Shown here: in pieces, positions 46,616 through 58,189 of the stretch | Numbering within the stretch: the first letter of the stretch is position 1 | Layout of the letters: each line of letters starts with the position of its first letter | From: Salvator merianae | Lineage: Eukaryota; Chordata; Lepidosauria; Squamata; Teiidae | NCBI GenBank assembly: GCA_003586115.2 | Contig: QVOM02000025.1 | Coordinates: 86,986,688 to 87,050,687 of the forward strand | Direction: 5' to 3' | DNA length: 64,000 nucleotides | The notes under the pieces: model-generated | The model's database searches: none | The model's input: only the letters and a program-made list of their open reading frames with translations | What the model was told of the DNA's origin: nothing | Position numbers and translations under genes: made by a program

Positions 46616-46830
46616 TAAAAACAGAAGAGGAGCCCTGCTGGATCAGGCCACGGCCCATCTAATCCAGCATCCTGTCTCATCCAGTGGCCCACCAATTGCT
46701 TCTGAGCACTCTCAAGCAGAAGACAAAGACAAAACATTCACCTCCTCTCAACTCCCTGCAAATGGCCTTTAGAGGCATCCTGCCTGTCTCTTCACCCTGG
46801 AGGCAGTACCTAGGCATCCATTCTAATTCC
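46616..46830 (-). mobile_element. CR1-clade LINE 3' end, antisense, adjacent copy
   Basis: Starts aaaaacagaagaggagccct and ends taggcatccattct, in tandem with the previous copy. Confidence 0.7.
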
Positions 46831-47214
46831 TTCGTAAGAGGCACTGTGGCCTGCTTTAGACAAGCTTCAAAAGAGCTGGGGGGGGGGTCCTGCTTCTTGA
46901 TGTGGGTTGGGTCCGTCTTCACTGTGCAACCTTTAAAAACACAAGCTGGAAGACAGGCACAACCTCTTAATGCCCCCAGACCAAACACCAGCCAATACAT
47001 CTTTGCTTTTTGCTGTGTGACATCATTTCACACAAAAACCATCTTTCCAACATGGCCTCATTCTCCACTTACCATCATAAGAACAGAAAAAAGCAACCAA
47101 ACTTTTACTACATGCCTCATTATTGTCCCACATGCTTAGTGCTGTCCAATTTTCCCTCTCCTCATGTTCCCCTACAGGACATGACAAGTTGCTAGCACCT
47201 TGGGAGCAAACCTC
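46831..47214. other. No gene seen
   Basis: Unassigned, with a G-run near 46879-46887. Confidence 0.5.
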
Positions 47215-47541
47215 TGCCTATAGCCAAGCCAGGACAGGTTGCCACTGACATGGGACAGTGCCGTCTGTGCTGAGATGACCTCTCCTGCACCAGCCCCCAT
47301 GATACACTGGACCATGGAGGCATGCCTTCCATAAGCATCCATGGGCCGGATGTAGACCTTGAAGTTGAAGGCTTACAGGTGTACCAGGTGAGGACACCAT
47401 TTTGGACAGCCTAGCCCAGTTCACGCTTTGTCCAGTGCAGACTAAGCATGATTGGGGGAGCTGCTGTCCCACGTCAGCTTGCAGAAGGCAAAGGCCTAGA
47501 CCGGAATATGGTCTGGTCCAGTGACCAATGCGGAAAGGGCC
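47215..47541. mobile_element. GG-ended MITE (family E), right part
   Basis: Shares ccattttggacagcctagcc and cacgctttgtccagtgcaga with 52081-52565 and ends accaatgcggaaagggcc. The left end was not found. Confidence 0.6.
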
Positions 47542-48537
47542 TAAGATATTAATCCCAACACTCTAGGGCCTACACTTCCCTGGATCTATATGTACACTGA
47601 CAATGCAGCATACAATAATCCCTAGTATAACACTGTGATGTATGTCCCAAAAACCACTGTGTCATGCAAAACTCTGTTATACAAGAAATCAGTCAACCAT
47701 TATACATGAGTGGCACTGTGGAATGGGGCCTAGTCTGTCACTTAGGCAGGATCCAGATAATGACAAGAGATAAATGTCCTAATATCAGAGTGCTTGTTCC
47801 CACTCTAGGGGCAGGGCACTTGACATCTATACGCACAAACTGCACTTCGCCCCCTCTTTCTCTACAAAGCTCAGAACCTTTGAAACTTGGAAAGTCCTGA
47901 GTTTTGTAAAGAAGGCTTCCCAGTCATGCTAGAAGTGGGCCAATTTCTACATGATGCCTGCATAGAACAGGCAAGAAAAGTTGCTTGTTCAGTTGCCATG
48001 TGTCTTACATGGCAGCTTCGGGTTGCCTAAGGGTGGTGGATGCTCTGTGGGAAGGGTGTCTCTGAAGGTGCTTGCCCTGTTGTGCTTGCCCATGTGCTTG
48101 CCCTCAGGTGTTTGGATGTCCCACCCCTGGGACCTCCACCAGGCCTCTTCCACCACCCATGTGGATGCTGCATTAGACAATGGTGCTACAGATGGTATGT
48201 CAGTGGCTCCTCAGAAGCCAAATCACAACACTGAAATTATCCAGGACTGGATTAAGCAAGCGAGAGGTCGTATTGGACCATCCATGTACAAGCCAAATTG
48301 TATTACACAAAGGAGAAATATAAATATTAATGGTGTGAGTCTTGGGAACTTGAGGGCACAGGTTTTCCTTTCAGATCACCCTCGGCTACATCTTATTATC
48401 TATGTATGTGTTAAAGCCAGACTGTCATAGGTCTCCAAGTTCCCATTCTTAGAAAACCCAGGAATGGCAAATGTAGAAGATAGGGGGAAACCAAGATACT
48501 CTTAGGAGAGCCTTGCTCATCACTAAGTTTCCTCTGA
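47542..48537. other. No gene seen
   Basis: Single-copy-looking. The 149-codon frame at 47981-48430 has no recognisable domain. Confidence 0.45.
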
Positions 48538-48633
48538 GGCTGCATCCCAGTGTCGCTTACTTATTCCACTATATTTGGATATTCTGGAATATCCAAATAT
48601 AGCGGAATACCTAAGTGACATCTGGATGCAGCC
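48538..48633. mobile_element. Hairpin MITE (family G), short form
   Basis: A 96-bp palindrome: tatttggatattctggaata at the centre, ends ggctgcatcccag and tctggatgcagcc. It lacks the central block found in the 138-139-bp copies. The flanks TGA and TCA extend the palindrome rather than forming a clear duplication. Confidence 0.82.
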
Positions 48634-48762
48634 TCAGACTCTGAGTAAAGTATTTGCAGATGCACTTCTTTGCTGTTTATTCCTCTGTGCAAACCCATTG
48701 TCCACCTGGCCGCCACAACGTTCCAAGATCATATTTTACTTTTTAGCAGAAAGTGTTCCTAG

Positions 48763-49381
48763 TACGGGTGTGCACGAAGCTTCGTGCACTTCGTATTTCG
48801 TGCGAAGATGGCGTTTCCGCCATCTTCGCGCGAAATCCGAAGCCAAAAGGGGCTCGCGAATGCGAATGGCGAAGGTCCTGGCGACCTTCGAGACCTTCGC
48901 CATTTGCCGCGAGCTCCCTCTTTTTGGCCGCAAGAAGCTCCTTTGCATCGGAGCTTAGAAGCTTCACGCAGCCTAAAAGAGGGAGAACGATCGGAAACAT
49001 CAGAAAATCAATGCCGAATCTAATCACTAAAGTAGTGCTGCCTCTGTGACAGGCAGCACTTAACTTTAGCGATCAGATTCAGCATTGATTTTCTGACATT
49101 TCCGATCGCTGTCTCTCATTCCCCCTAGTCTGTCAGTCGCACGCGCACACTGACAGACTGGGGGAGGGGGATGAGAGAGAGGCGAGCGCCATTGGAAACG
49201 GAAAAATCAAGGCAAAGGTCTTCCCTTCGCCTTGATTTCTCTGCTTCCGGTTGCGGCAAAAATCTTCGCACGAAGACAAAGGGCTTCATTTTCGCGGATA
49301 TTTTTTCGCGCGAAAACGAAGCCTAAGAGCTTCGCATTCCTGCGAAGCGAAAAGGGAAAAGTGCCTTCGTTCACATCCCTA
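48763..49381. mobile_element. hAT element, TAGGGATGTG family, GC-rich 619-bp form
   Basis: A perfect 8-bp duplication GTTCCTAG flanks it (48755-48762, 49382-49389). The ends tacgggtgtgcacgaag and cttcgttcacatcccta are inverted. Inside is a second large palindrome (about 48985-49110, centre ctgtgacag) and a third around gtctgtcagt / actgacagac. It is noncoding; frames of 94-127 codons are artefacts of the symmetry. Confidence 0.93.
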
Positions 49382-49389
49382 GTTCCTAG

Positions 49390-49689
49390 CAAAAAGAGAA
49401 CACTCAGATTTGAAGGTTCAGGGGCTGAACTGTGGGAATTAAACCAAGGAAAAGAAAGAAAGGAAAAAGTAAGAGTACGTGTACTAGAGAAAAGTGTATT
49501 CAAAAACACTGTGGTTTTAAACAGCTTGGTTTAAAAGGTGGAGATGTAACATACAGAACTGGTTCCCTTTGAGATGAAGAATCAACCGAAAGTTGCAGGG
49601 CCTATTAGAATACCTGTTCCATAATGGGGAGCTGACAAGGACCCACACAGTCCTTGCTTGCCTGCATTGAAGCAACGGTATGGTCTAAC
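49390..49689. other. No gene seen
   Basis: A-rich single-copy-looking sequence. Confidence 0.5.
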
Positions 49690-49793
49690 CAGCAACAGCC
49701 TGTGACTTTAAGGGCGGGTGTTCGCGCCCCGCGCAAAGCATGCCATGGCTGTTCGCGGGGCCTCTGGACCTCCATACTGACGCGGCAGACCTG
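49690..49793. mobile_element. Palindromic hAT MITE, left arm only
   Basis: Runs from cagcaacagcctgtgacttt to ctccatactgacgcggcaga and stops at the palindrome centre. No right arm or duplication was seen. Confidence 0.8.
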
Positions 49794-50769
49794 AAGTAGT
49801 AGCAAGTGCCAACAGGCCCATTATGTCACCCAAAGTGGATTTTCTAAGTTAGATAATGCTGACAGGAAATAGCTTGCCACTGTGATGATGAGTTCTCTCA
49901 TAGTGAAAGTGGACTGAAGCTGGATTAAAACTTAGGTGTAGATGGGCCCCAGGAGTTTAATGCAAAAAGTATCTTTGAAACCCAATTAGCTCCAATCGCA
50001 CATTTTCCTTCTGGCTCCAACGCAATTTTCTTGACTGAAATGTAGGGCATATGGATCACTTCACAACAGTAAAGCATGAAGATCACGTTTGGACATGCCA
50101 TCTGCAGGAGAGGTGACAGTTGTTGTCCTTGGGCCTTTAGCAAATGCCACCTGATTCAGACATTGCCAACACAAGTTCTTACCTTCTGTGCTAGAAATGG
50201 GCTACAGTTCTCCCTCCCTCCCTCCCTCCCTCCCTCCCTCCCTCCCTCCCCAGCACATACACACCTGCACAGTCTTCAAGAAAGCGAAGAAGCCGAGATA
50301 AGGAGGGGAACTTTTTCTATCTTAATTTATTTTAATTTGGGTTTTTAGACTGCCATTCTGCAGACTCAAAGCAGTGGGGGTGGAAAGCGAATGTAATCAG
50401 ACTTTTAAAAGCCAGCTATAAAATGTCACAATAAAACCATCAAGAGCAGAAATGCAATTAGCTAAAAAGAGAAGCATCAATCACTGGCTCGTTAAAAGAC
50501 AGCCAAAACATGACAAAACAGGGGCAGCAGCAGGGGTTGGGGGGGGATTATATCCAGCCTTCCAATGGGAAGGAATCTCCACGTTTGGAGTTCCCAAGGA
50601 AAGGATGCCCGCATCTGTTCACATGCTCACCTGGGCAGGCAAATCCTTTAAAAATGCATCCAGAATAATAATATAAGCTACACACACTAATAACCAAAAC
50701 CTAAAAAAAAAAACCAGCCTTCTTCCCCTGAATTGCTCATTTTCTTCCTTGGAGATCTACCCTAGACCT
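49794..50769. other. No gene seen; (CCCT)n and L2 fragment
   Basis: (CCCT)n lies at 50211-50251. Bases 50318-50460 (tatcttaatttattttaatt, ctgccattctgcagactcaa) look like an antisense L2-type tail. The rest is unassigned. Confidence 0.5.
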
Positions 50770-51112
50770 GATTGAAGTATATAAAATCATGCACGGTATG
50801 GATGAGGTGGACAGAGAGAAATTCTTTTCTCTATCACACAATACAAGGACCAGGGGGCACTCTATGAAGCTGATGGGTAGGAGAGTTAGGACCAACAAGG
50901 GGAAGTATTTTTTTTAACCTGGAGGGTCATCGGTCTATGGTGACAACAATCAGCCTGGATAGCTTTAAGAATGGGTTGGACAGATTCATGGAGGTCAGGT
51001 GTATCAGTGGCTACAAGAATGGATGCCTAGGTATTGCCTCCAGGTTGGAAAGACAGGCAGGATGTCTGTAAAACCAATTGCGGGGAGTCAAGAGCAGATG
51101 AAGGCTTTGCCT
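50770..51112 (+). mobile_element. CR1-clade LINE 3' end, sense, with internal deletion
   Basis: From gattgaagtatataaaatca through ggaccagggggcactctatg to gcagatgaaggctttgcctt. The part coding for the HWN-type tail after cggtctatgg is deleted. Confidence 0.72.
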
Positions 51113-51215
51113 TCATAGAGTGCCCCCGGTCCTAATGTTGTGCAATAAAGAAAAGGATTTTACTCTTCCTTTTTTATGTACTTCAGTCAGGTCCCCTCTT
51201 AAACACTATCTTTCA
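51113..51215 (-). mobile_element. CR1-clade LINE segment, antisense, abutting
   Basis: Starts catagagtgcccccggtcct directly at the end of the sense copy, so the two form an inverted junction. Confidence 0.6.
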
Positions 51216-52080
51216 TGGCTGAAGAGAATATTGGATATCCAATTTTTTACATCCCATAATATTGGATATCAAATTATTGCTATTTGGCATCACTTAAACA
51301 TCTGATGTGTGGTACATTTGACAGACAGCCTTTTCACAACATTTATTTGTTGAAATACAATAGCGTTCAGAACCTGGCAGTTGAAAGTTTTTTGAAATTT
51401 CGTATTTGATGCCTATAAAAACAGTGAATAGATGCCAACAAAACTAAAGCCTTCCAGTCCTGATTTTAAAAAAAACAAAAATTAAAAAGAGACTCAAAGT
51501 ATAAATTCAAATTTGAAATGTTGCATTCAAAATCTGGGCTAATTTTTAACTGTAGTTTTGAATGGAAGATTTTAAGTTTGCATTATATAACTGGAAATGT
51601 TCCAAGGTGTGGATATTTAAAGATATCCCTTTCAGTTCTAGTAGCGATCAGCCAAATCATCTGTAACCATTAAAAAGCAATTTTCTTCTCTAATATACAT
51701 TATTGGATTCAGAAAAAAATCACTGTCAGGTCAGAAATGGTGCACAGGTTGAGAGCCTGGGAGGAGAGAATGAAGCCATTAAAAAAAACCACACACATTC
51801 ATCTTTTCAAACCACATTTTGGTCCCTCTCACATGGAGAGATGGTTAAGATCCTGCAGAGGGCCATGGCTATAGACAGTATCAAGGTGTCATATACAGAT
51901 TCTGCCACCGCCATGTGGAAAGGTGGCAGCAGTAGAACTGGTCTATTTTCCCACTCTGGAACCTAGCAACATTTTGCTAGGCTCCAAAAATGGCTGACTT
52001 CTGAGGCCATTTCTAGAGCTTAGCAAAATGTCTCTTGACAGAACTTCAATGCCTGGGAACTTTTGTTCCCTGGCCTCAAA
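51216..52080. other. No gene seen
   Basis: AT-rich, single-copy-looking sequence. Confidence 0.5.
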
Positions 52081-52565
52081 GATCCTTTCCATATTAAACT
52101 CTATAAATCCTGGAACAGTGGCCTGCTGTCCACATGCTAGTGCAGACTACAACAGCCCACAGCCCCCCAATCATGTTTTGTCCACATTGGATGGAGCATG
52201 GACCAGGCTAGAGTGTCCAAAATGGCCCTCTGGTCTAGTATTGCTGTAGCCCTCGACAGCTGAAACGCGGTATACTGGACCTTGGAGGTGTGCCGATGAC
52301 ATGCCCCCGTTGATCTAGTATACCACAGGGGACCCATTTTGGTGGCACTCCAGGTAGCACCGCTGGAAGTGGGTTTGGCTTGAAAACGGTCAGGCCATAA
52401 ACTGCAAAAGCCAGGAACTTTCATGTCCAGCCCTCAGCACGTTGGCACTGCCTATAAAGCCTCCCTAGAGGCAGCAGTCAGGCTGGAGCATGGGACAGGT
52501 TGCTTCTGCCAGGATAGAGTGTCCCACCCTATCCTGAAATAAGAGGGAAAGGTGCAGAAAGGGCC
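52081..52565. mobile_element. GG-ended MITE (family E)
   Basis: The right end aggtgcagaaagggcc and left end gatcctttcc are inverted, flanked by AAA on both sides (52078-52080, 52566-52568). The interior shares ggcatggaccaggc-like and gtgtccaaaatggccctctg segments with 47215-47541. Confidence 0.6.
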
Positions 52566-52924
52566 AAATTTAACTCAGACCAGGATGCACTTCCTAAGTG
52601 GATGGGTTTCTACCCTGCTCCTGAGCTGGAGAAAGTGGTCATGGTAGAATAAAGACCTATTGGCTATCGGTGGAAGAAGGTGGCTATATGAATGGGATTG
52701 CCTAACAGACAAGTGAGTGGGAAGACCCAATCTGCTGAGAAGGCAAGGACCATGGGTAGTGGAGGCCCATGGAATACTTCTCCAAAGGGGGGGGAGGAAG
52801 ATGTCTCACCCCTCCCCCACCACGCTGGCAGTCATAATCACATGTCACTGATGGCCACAGGCCCAGTGAGGTATGGCGGCAATGGTGGTATAGACTGTTC
52901 TTGGAGGCACAGTTTGTTAAGAAC
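52566..52924. other. No gene seen
   Basis: Unassigned sequence. Confidence 0.5.
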
Positions 52925-53345
52925 AGAAAGTGTCTCTGCACTTTACGAAGGCCCGTGTGACCAGGGCCAGCCTACAATAATTTGTGCCCCACAGCTTGAC
53001 CAGGAGCAGCTATCCAGCTTCTGGTCAAGTGCATTCGCACCCGCTTCTGGGTGTGAATGCACGGCAACACCGTGTGCTGTGGCTGCGCGATCTTGCGATT
53101 GCAGCTGCACGCACCTGCATGATCCGTGACGCTGCTGGTCACCATGGCAGCGGCCAGATGCTTCCCGGATGCTGCCATGGTGAGCTTTGGGAGCAGGATA
53201 CCAGCATTCACAGTGCGAATGCTGGTATCCTGCTTGTATTCGAGTCTAGGGCCCCGCAGTGCGGACGGTGTCCACGCTGCATGGTCCATTCCACGTTAGA
53301 ATGGGACAACGATCCCATTTTCACTTGGAAAGTGTGAAAACGCTT
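52925..53345. mobile_element. GG-ended MITE (family C), ends uncertain
   Basis: Matches 6776-7543 and 43993-44667: tttgtgccccacagcttgac, caccatggcagcggccagat, gcggacggtgtccacgctgc, ending tggaaagtgtgaaaacgc. The left end is blurred. Confidence 0.62.
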
Positions 53346-54384
53346 GGCATACTTCTCTTGCTCAGTGGAGGAGAAAAAGTAGGCAGCATGAAAGTGATCA
53401 TAAGGGAGACTTTGTGGTGGGCTGGGTTCCAGAGGTCTTTCCTTCCACTTTGGTCAACCGAGGAGAAAGTGGGGAAAACGTTACGGGAAAGGAAGCTCTT
53501 GCAATGGGTCTATGTTGAGGAACAAACCCAAATCTCCAGTCCAGTTTTCTCCATCCCATCCCAGCTCTGTGTACGATCAGGCTGTTGATCTCATGCCATT
53601 TAGCAGATAATAAATACTGCTGGAGCTTTTTTTTTTTTTTTTTTTTTTTGCCAAGGGATGTTTTAATCTGCGGAAAAGCTTAATAGCTCCCTCAGTCCCA
53701 TAACAGACAAGGGCCAATTTGTCCTCCGATGCAAATTCATTTACTGCAGAGGGGCTACTTTAGGGTTGGATGGGGCTCTGGGGAAGAACGGAGCCAAGAA
53801 CAGGCACTTTGACGGCGAGGCTGACAGCCTACAGCTGTGAGGCCGATTGTTGCATTTCGTAACACCCGGGCGATTCATCAGCGGATGCCCTGATTCACAG
53901 ACAACAAGACGCACACACACCCGATGCGCAGGCAGACCTGTTCTTTGGGAGAATGAGAATGAGGATTGCATTTGAATTTAGTTAGTTAAGAGAGCATTAG
54001 TAGAATGCTAAGAAGCAGGGTTGTAAAAGCTTTCAGCTGCCCAAAGTAAAAGCACGTAAGATGCGGATGTAATTGGGGTACCCAAGCACAGCACTCCAAA
54101 TGTTTCTGAACTACAACTCCCAGAATCCCATGCCAGCCCCAGGCTGCAGCTGATACGATGTTTTGGTTCCATAAAGTATTTTTGTCCCATACAATGCCGT
54201 GTTGTGACCGGCAAACTCAGCTGTCAGAATTTGCAAATGCAAGCCTCCAGAACAGTTTGGGGCTGCGTCTCCACTAACCCTGTAGGGTGCCCGTGGGCAT
54301 GGCTTTTGGTGGCACAATGCACCTGCTGAGGATCGTGATGCCTGTCCAAGGCACCTAGGGACAAGGATGCAAAATCACCGCTCT
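53346..54384. other. No gene seen; poly(T) at 53627-53649
   Basis: The 23-base T run may be the antisense tail of a retroposed sequence, but nothing recognisable follows it. An actacaactcccagaatccc motif lies at 54110-54129. Confidence 0.45.
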
Positions 54385-54715
54385 GGAGGCACGGTGGCGC
54401 AGGTGGCTAAGGCACTGATCTTTCAATAGGAGGATCAGAGTTCAAGGCCCCTGTCTGCCGTGTAGAGGGGATGAGCGCCCTCTACTGGCCTCTAGCTCCA
54501 GTCAACCTAGCTGTTCAAAAGCAAGTAATTGCAAGTAGCTAAATAGGGAGTATCACATTGTGTGATGCGGAAGATAGACAGATGTAAGCCTTTGGGCGAA
54601 AAATAACCTTGTAAGCTGCTTTGAGTCAGCTTCGGCCGAGAAAAGTGGAGTATAAAAACCAAGTTCTTCTCCTTCTCCTCCTCCTCCTTCTTCTTCTTCT
54701 TCTTCTTCTTCTTCT
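54385..54715 (+). mobile_element. tRNA-derived SINE with (TTC)n tail, copy 4
   Basis: Starts ggaggcacggtggcgcaggt and ends in mixed (TCC)n/(TTC)n. A-box-like ggtggcgcaggt at about 54393 and B-box-like agagttcaagg at 54437 are about 45 bp apart. Confidence 0.9.
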
Positions 54716-57092
54716 GTCTGGGAACATCTCGTTGGCTGGGTGATCAGGCACCGTCACATACTGACATGGGAGACTGGGAAGCATCCTGTGATGGGATTTT
54801 TCGTTTCATTTCCATTGTGTTTTCATACCACCTTTCCAAAAGAGAATTTGCCCAAGGGGGTTTACAGCAAACAAAAAAGGAGCAATACAAAATAATGCAT
54901 CGAAACATTGTAATAAATAACACATTATAGGATCGCACGTCATACAAAATAATACACTGCAAAATGAACAAAACTTTAAATAAGGTCAAACAGGGGTTCA
55001 ACGGCCGGTCTTCCTTCTCTTTATCCATGTCAGATGCAGCCACAGTTTTAAAGCCTCGGGGTGGGGGGTGGCAGCCCATCCACCGGAGCATCCCATGAGG
55101 AAACGTGGCCTGTGTTTCCGTGGACTTTTCATTTTGCAAAAGTCTGTGTTCTTGATTGTAAATTGCATTTTTAAAAGACAGAGAACAACTGCTGCAATCA
55201 TAATATGTTCGTGGGAGTCTAGAACTGAAATACGTCCATATTCTGCTGCAGGATTGTCAAGTGACATCACTGGGCAACTAAAAAGCAAAGTTTAAATTCC
55301 TACGTTCCCTGGAATCCTCCTTCACAGATATTAAGTTTGCTCATGCATAGGTATGTAGGAAATGCCAGGCTGGATCAGGCCTGAGGTCCATCTAGTTTAG
55401 TATCCTCAAACAGGTTGCACCTGGAACCCCCCATCCCCGTGCACACGTTTTGCACGAGATGGGTCACATTGGCTCCTTGTTGTGCAAAGTTTGCACAGAC
55501 AATACTGGAGGTTCCCTCAGTGGCCGTATTCTTTCTGGCAGCAAAGCAGCAGGAGCAGCACACAAGGGCTGCAGAAGATCACGTGGACTTTGCACGACAC
55601 ACACACGTGATTTGCACAATCCGCCTTGCAGAGATAACTCTCTGACCCCTTCCTTAACCTGCAGCTGCGTCACAGCAAAACGCCACCAGAGCTGGTCAGT
55701 CCGGAAGCAGATCTAGGATAGCATTTCATACTATTGGGCCCTGCCTAAGGATGCCAGAGCTTCTTTATGGAGTAACAGGATGCGATCCCTGCCCTGATAG
55801 GTTTACAGGATAAAATGAGGCATAGCAGAGGTCTGGACATAGAGCAGATGGGGGCTTAGGGGGGTTTTGAAGGGAGAGGTTCCAGGCCACAACAGAATTC
55901 AAATCCAGTGATAAACAAATGCCCTTCCAAAAGGACTTGCTTCTTGCCAACGGCAGTGCAAGTTGCTCAGAGATTCTGGCTGCATCCTTGGCTGCGTCAG
56001 GTTCCAAGATTATAGTCAGGCTATTTGATGGGAGAAAGAGACCGAGAGAGGGAGCCCTTTGCTTTCGGTATTATTAGAATCACGCTTCAGACTGCTCCCC
56101 GAGCCGTCTCACCCAGTATTTCCACACCAGGCCCGTTAGCTAACCGACATTATTTTCTTCCCATTGTCCCTGAAATCAACGGCACACTTCTGCCTTCCAT
56201 CCCCAAAGACTTAGCGCTGAGCTTAGTCTGGAGAGGAATGACTGATGGCTGTTTCTCCAAACAAGGCCAGATTGCCGCGTCCTGGGCATTACCGCGAGGG
56301 CTCGTACAGAGTCTCGACAGGCAGGCAGGAAATTGTTTTTTGTGTCGTGCCATTTGGAGTGCTCGCTCTGTCCAAGCATATCCAGAGCTGTGTGCATTGC
56401 ATCACTGCCTTTGATGGGGGGGTCTGACTGGAAAGACGCTGGCAGGATTTGTCTCATCCTACAAAGTAAGATGCAGGATGCAGAATTCAGGATGAAGGGA
56501 GAGGGGAGAAGAAGGGAGAGAGAAGGAGGAGAAGGAGAGAGGGAGAGAGGGAGAGAAGGAGAGAAGGAAGAGGAGAAGGAGAGAAGGAGAGAAGGAGAAG
56601 GAGGAAGAGAAGGAGGAGAAGGAGAAGAAAGAGGAGAAAGAAGGGAAAGGGAAGGGAAGGGAAGGGAAGGGAAGGGAAGGGAAGGGAAGGGAAGGGAAGG
56701 GGAGGTGGCTAGTGGAAGCAAGAGCAACCCAGACCTTGTTCTGCAGCCCAGCAATATCTCATCAGACTCTGGATAATATCTCATCAGACACTTCCAGGGT
56801 TGTTTCCCAAAACATGGAGAAAGGTCTCCAGCCTCACCTTGGAGCCTGAGGAAATTTCAGAACCGGAATAGGATGGGGCAACTATCATGAAGCACCTTCC
56901 AGCACTTTCAGTGCCACCCGCCACATTCCTGGCTGGGAACGTCTGTACCAGGTCAGGTGCCAACACGCACCTAAAGTGCCCCCGTGGACCCCACCCCCTT
57001 AGCCAAGCAAAAAAGGATGGAATGGACAAATAACCACCAGCACTCCCCACTTCTAATTTCTCGTCACTGTCTTGATGGGAACAGATTGGGAC
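54716..57092. other. No gene seen; L2 and CR1 fragments
   Basis: Bases 54820-54990 (cataccacctttccaaaaga, gggggtttacagcaaac) look like an antisense L2-type end. Bases 55349-55420 (aaatgccaggctggatcagg) are an antisense CR1-like terminus. Purine tract listed separately. The 129-codon frame at 56025-56414 has no recognisable domain. Confidence 0.45.
56494..56705. repeat. Long purine-only tract with (GGGAA)n
   Basis: More than 200 bases of almost pure purine: irregular GGAGA/GAAGG units, then regular GGGAA pentamers at 56645-56700. Frames across it, including an antisense 202-codon one, are low-complexity artefacts. Confidence 0.95.
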
Positions 57093-57238
57093 TAGAGATA
57101 CGCACAAAATAAAATCATGGGTTTGGTTCACCATCCAGCTAAATTCCTGTTTGTTTGATTCGACGGCAAACGAACATTCGCGAACTAGCCAGTTCCCTGC
57201 AAACTCTGAACCAACTGAACCAGTTCAGCACAACTCTG
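57093..57238. mobile_element. hAT element, TAGGGATGTG family, short copy
   Basis: The ends tagagatacgcacaa and tcagcacaactctg are inverted. Flanks ATTGGGAC and TTTGGAAC match at 6 of 8. At 146 bp it is less than half the other copies. Confidence 0.65.
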
Positions 57239-57245
57239 TTTGGAA

Positions 57246-57345
57246 CTTTATGATACTGCCAGGGTTGCTCCTGTAGTCTGCACCAGCATGAGGATGGCAG
57301 GTTTCAATTCTGGGATATAATCTGGAATAAGGCTCATTGCAGAAA
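57246..57345. mobile_element. Family D MITE, right half
   Basis: Contains gcaccagcatgaggatggca, ttctgggatataatctggaa and the right end cattgcagaaagga. The left half is missing. Confidence 0.65.
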
Positions 57346-58189
57346 GGACATAAGCCACAGGAGAAAATGAGAATCTTAGTCCTCAGCTGAATAAGTCTGA
57401 GTCTTACTTGCTCTAGATTCTTGCAGGCTCTGAAAGTCAAGTTAAGTTGGGGTGCAAATAGTGATTGCATTTTGCAAATGTCTTCACTCAACAAATGATT
57501 GAGTTGATGGCTTTTTTTCTTCCTCTCTCCTTGAATTTAATGTTTCTGTGCCTATAATGCCAAAGGCTCCCCTCCGAGCTGTTTTGACACCAGATTTAGC
57601 GCCAATACCTTGGAAATGCATGTTATTTACCCATAATACAAATTAGCACTGCAGTCACGCAGCGTCATGATTCATCTAATATTAAAAGATACTCAGACTG
57701 AGTCAGAAAGTTATTCTTGGAGATCCCTGGGCAAAAGCCATCCATCTCAGGAAGAGTGCAATAGGGCCATCTGCTGGCAAGAAGTCGGCAGTGTTACATC
57801 TTGGTGCCACAATAGGGTAGAAAAGCCTGGATTAATGATGGCGATGAACAGGGATTAATGGGCATGTGAAAATTAATTAATTTATTTTTTTGCAGAGGAA
57901 GCCACTTCCAATTACCCAACTCCATCATATTACAACCAGGGACATCTTAGGCAATTTTCAAATTTTCTGTTCCTCCCACTTTAAAAAAAATAATGATGAT
58001 GATTAACTCTAGGAGGGCAATAGTAAAGGATTCTGTTATCATTGCTAGAAAAAAATAACTAGGAAGTTTAGATTAAGGATGGAGCATCACACAGGCAAAA
58101 AAAAAACCACCAGTCAACTTACAAAAGCAAAAAACAGAAGGTTCAGAATAAATGTCAACAATTAAATATATCTGTACCAATATTAAATG
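57346..58189. other. No gene seen
   Basis: AT-rich, single-copy-looking sequence. Confidence 0.5.

Noticed and set aside
56176..56784. 202-codon Ser/Pro/Leu-rich antisense frame
   Set aside because: Translation of a polypyrimidine strand; low complexity.
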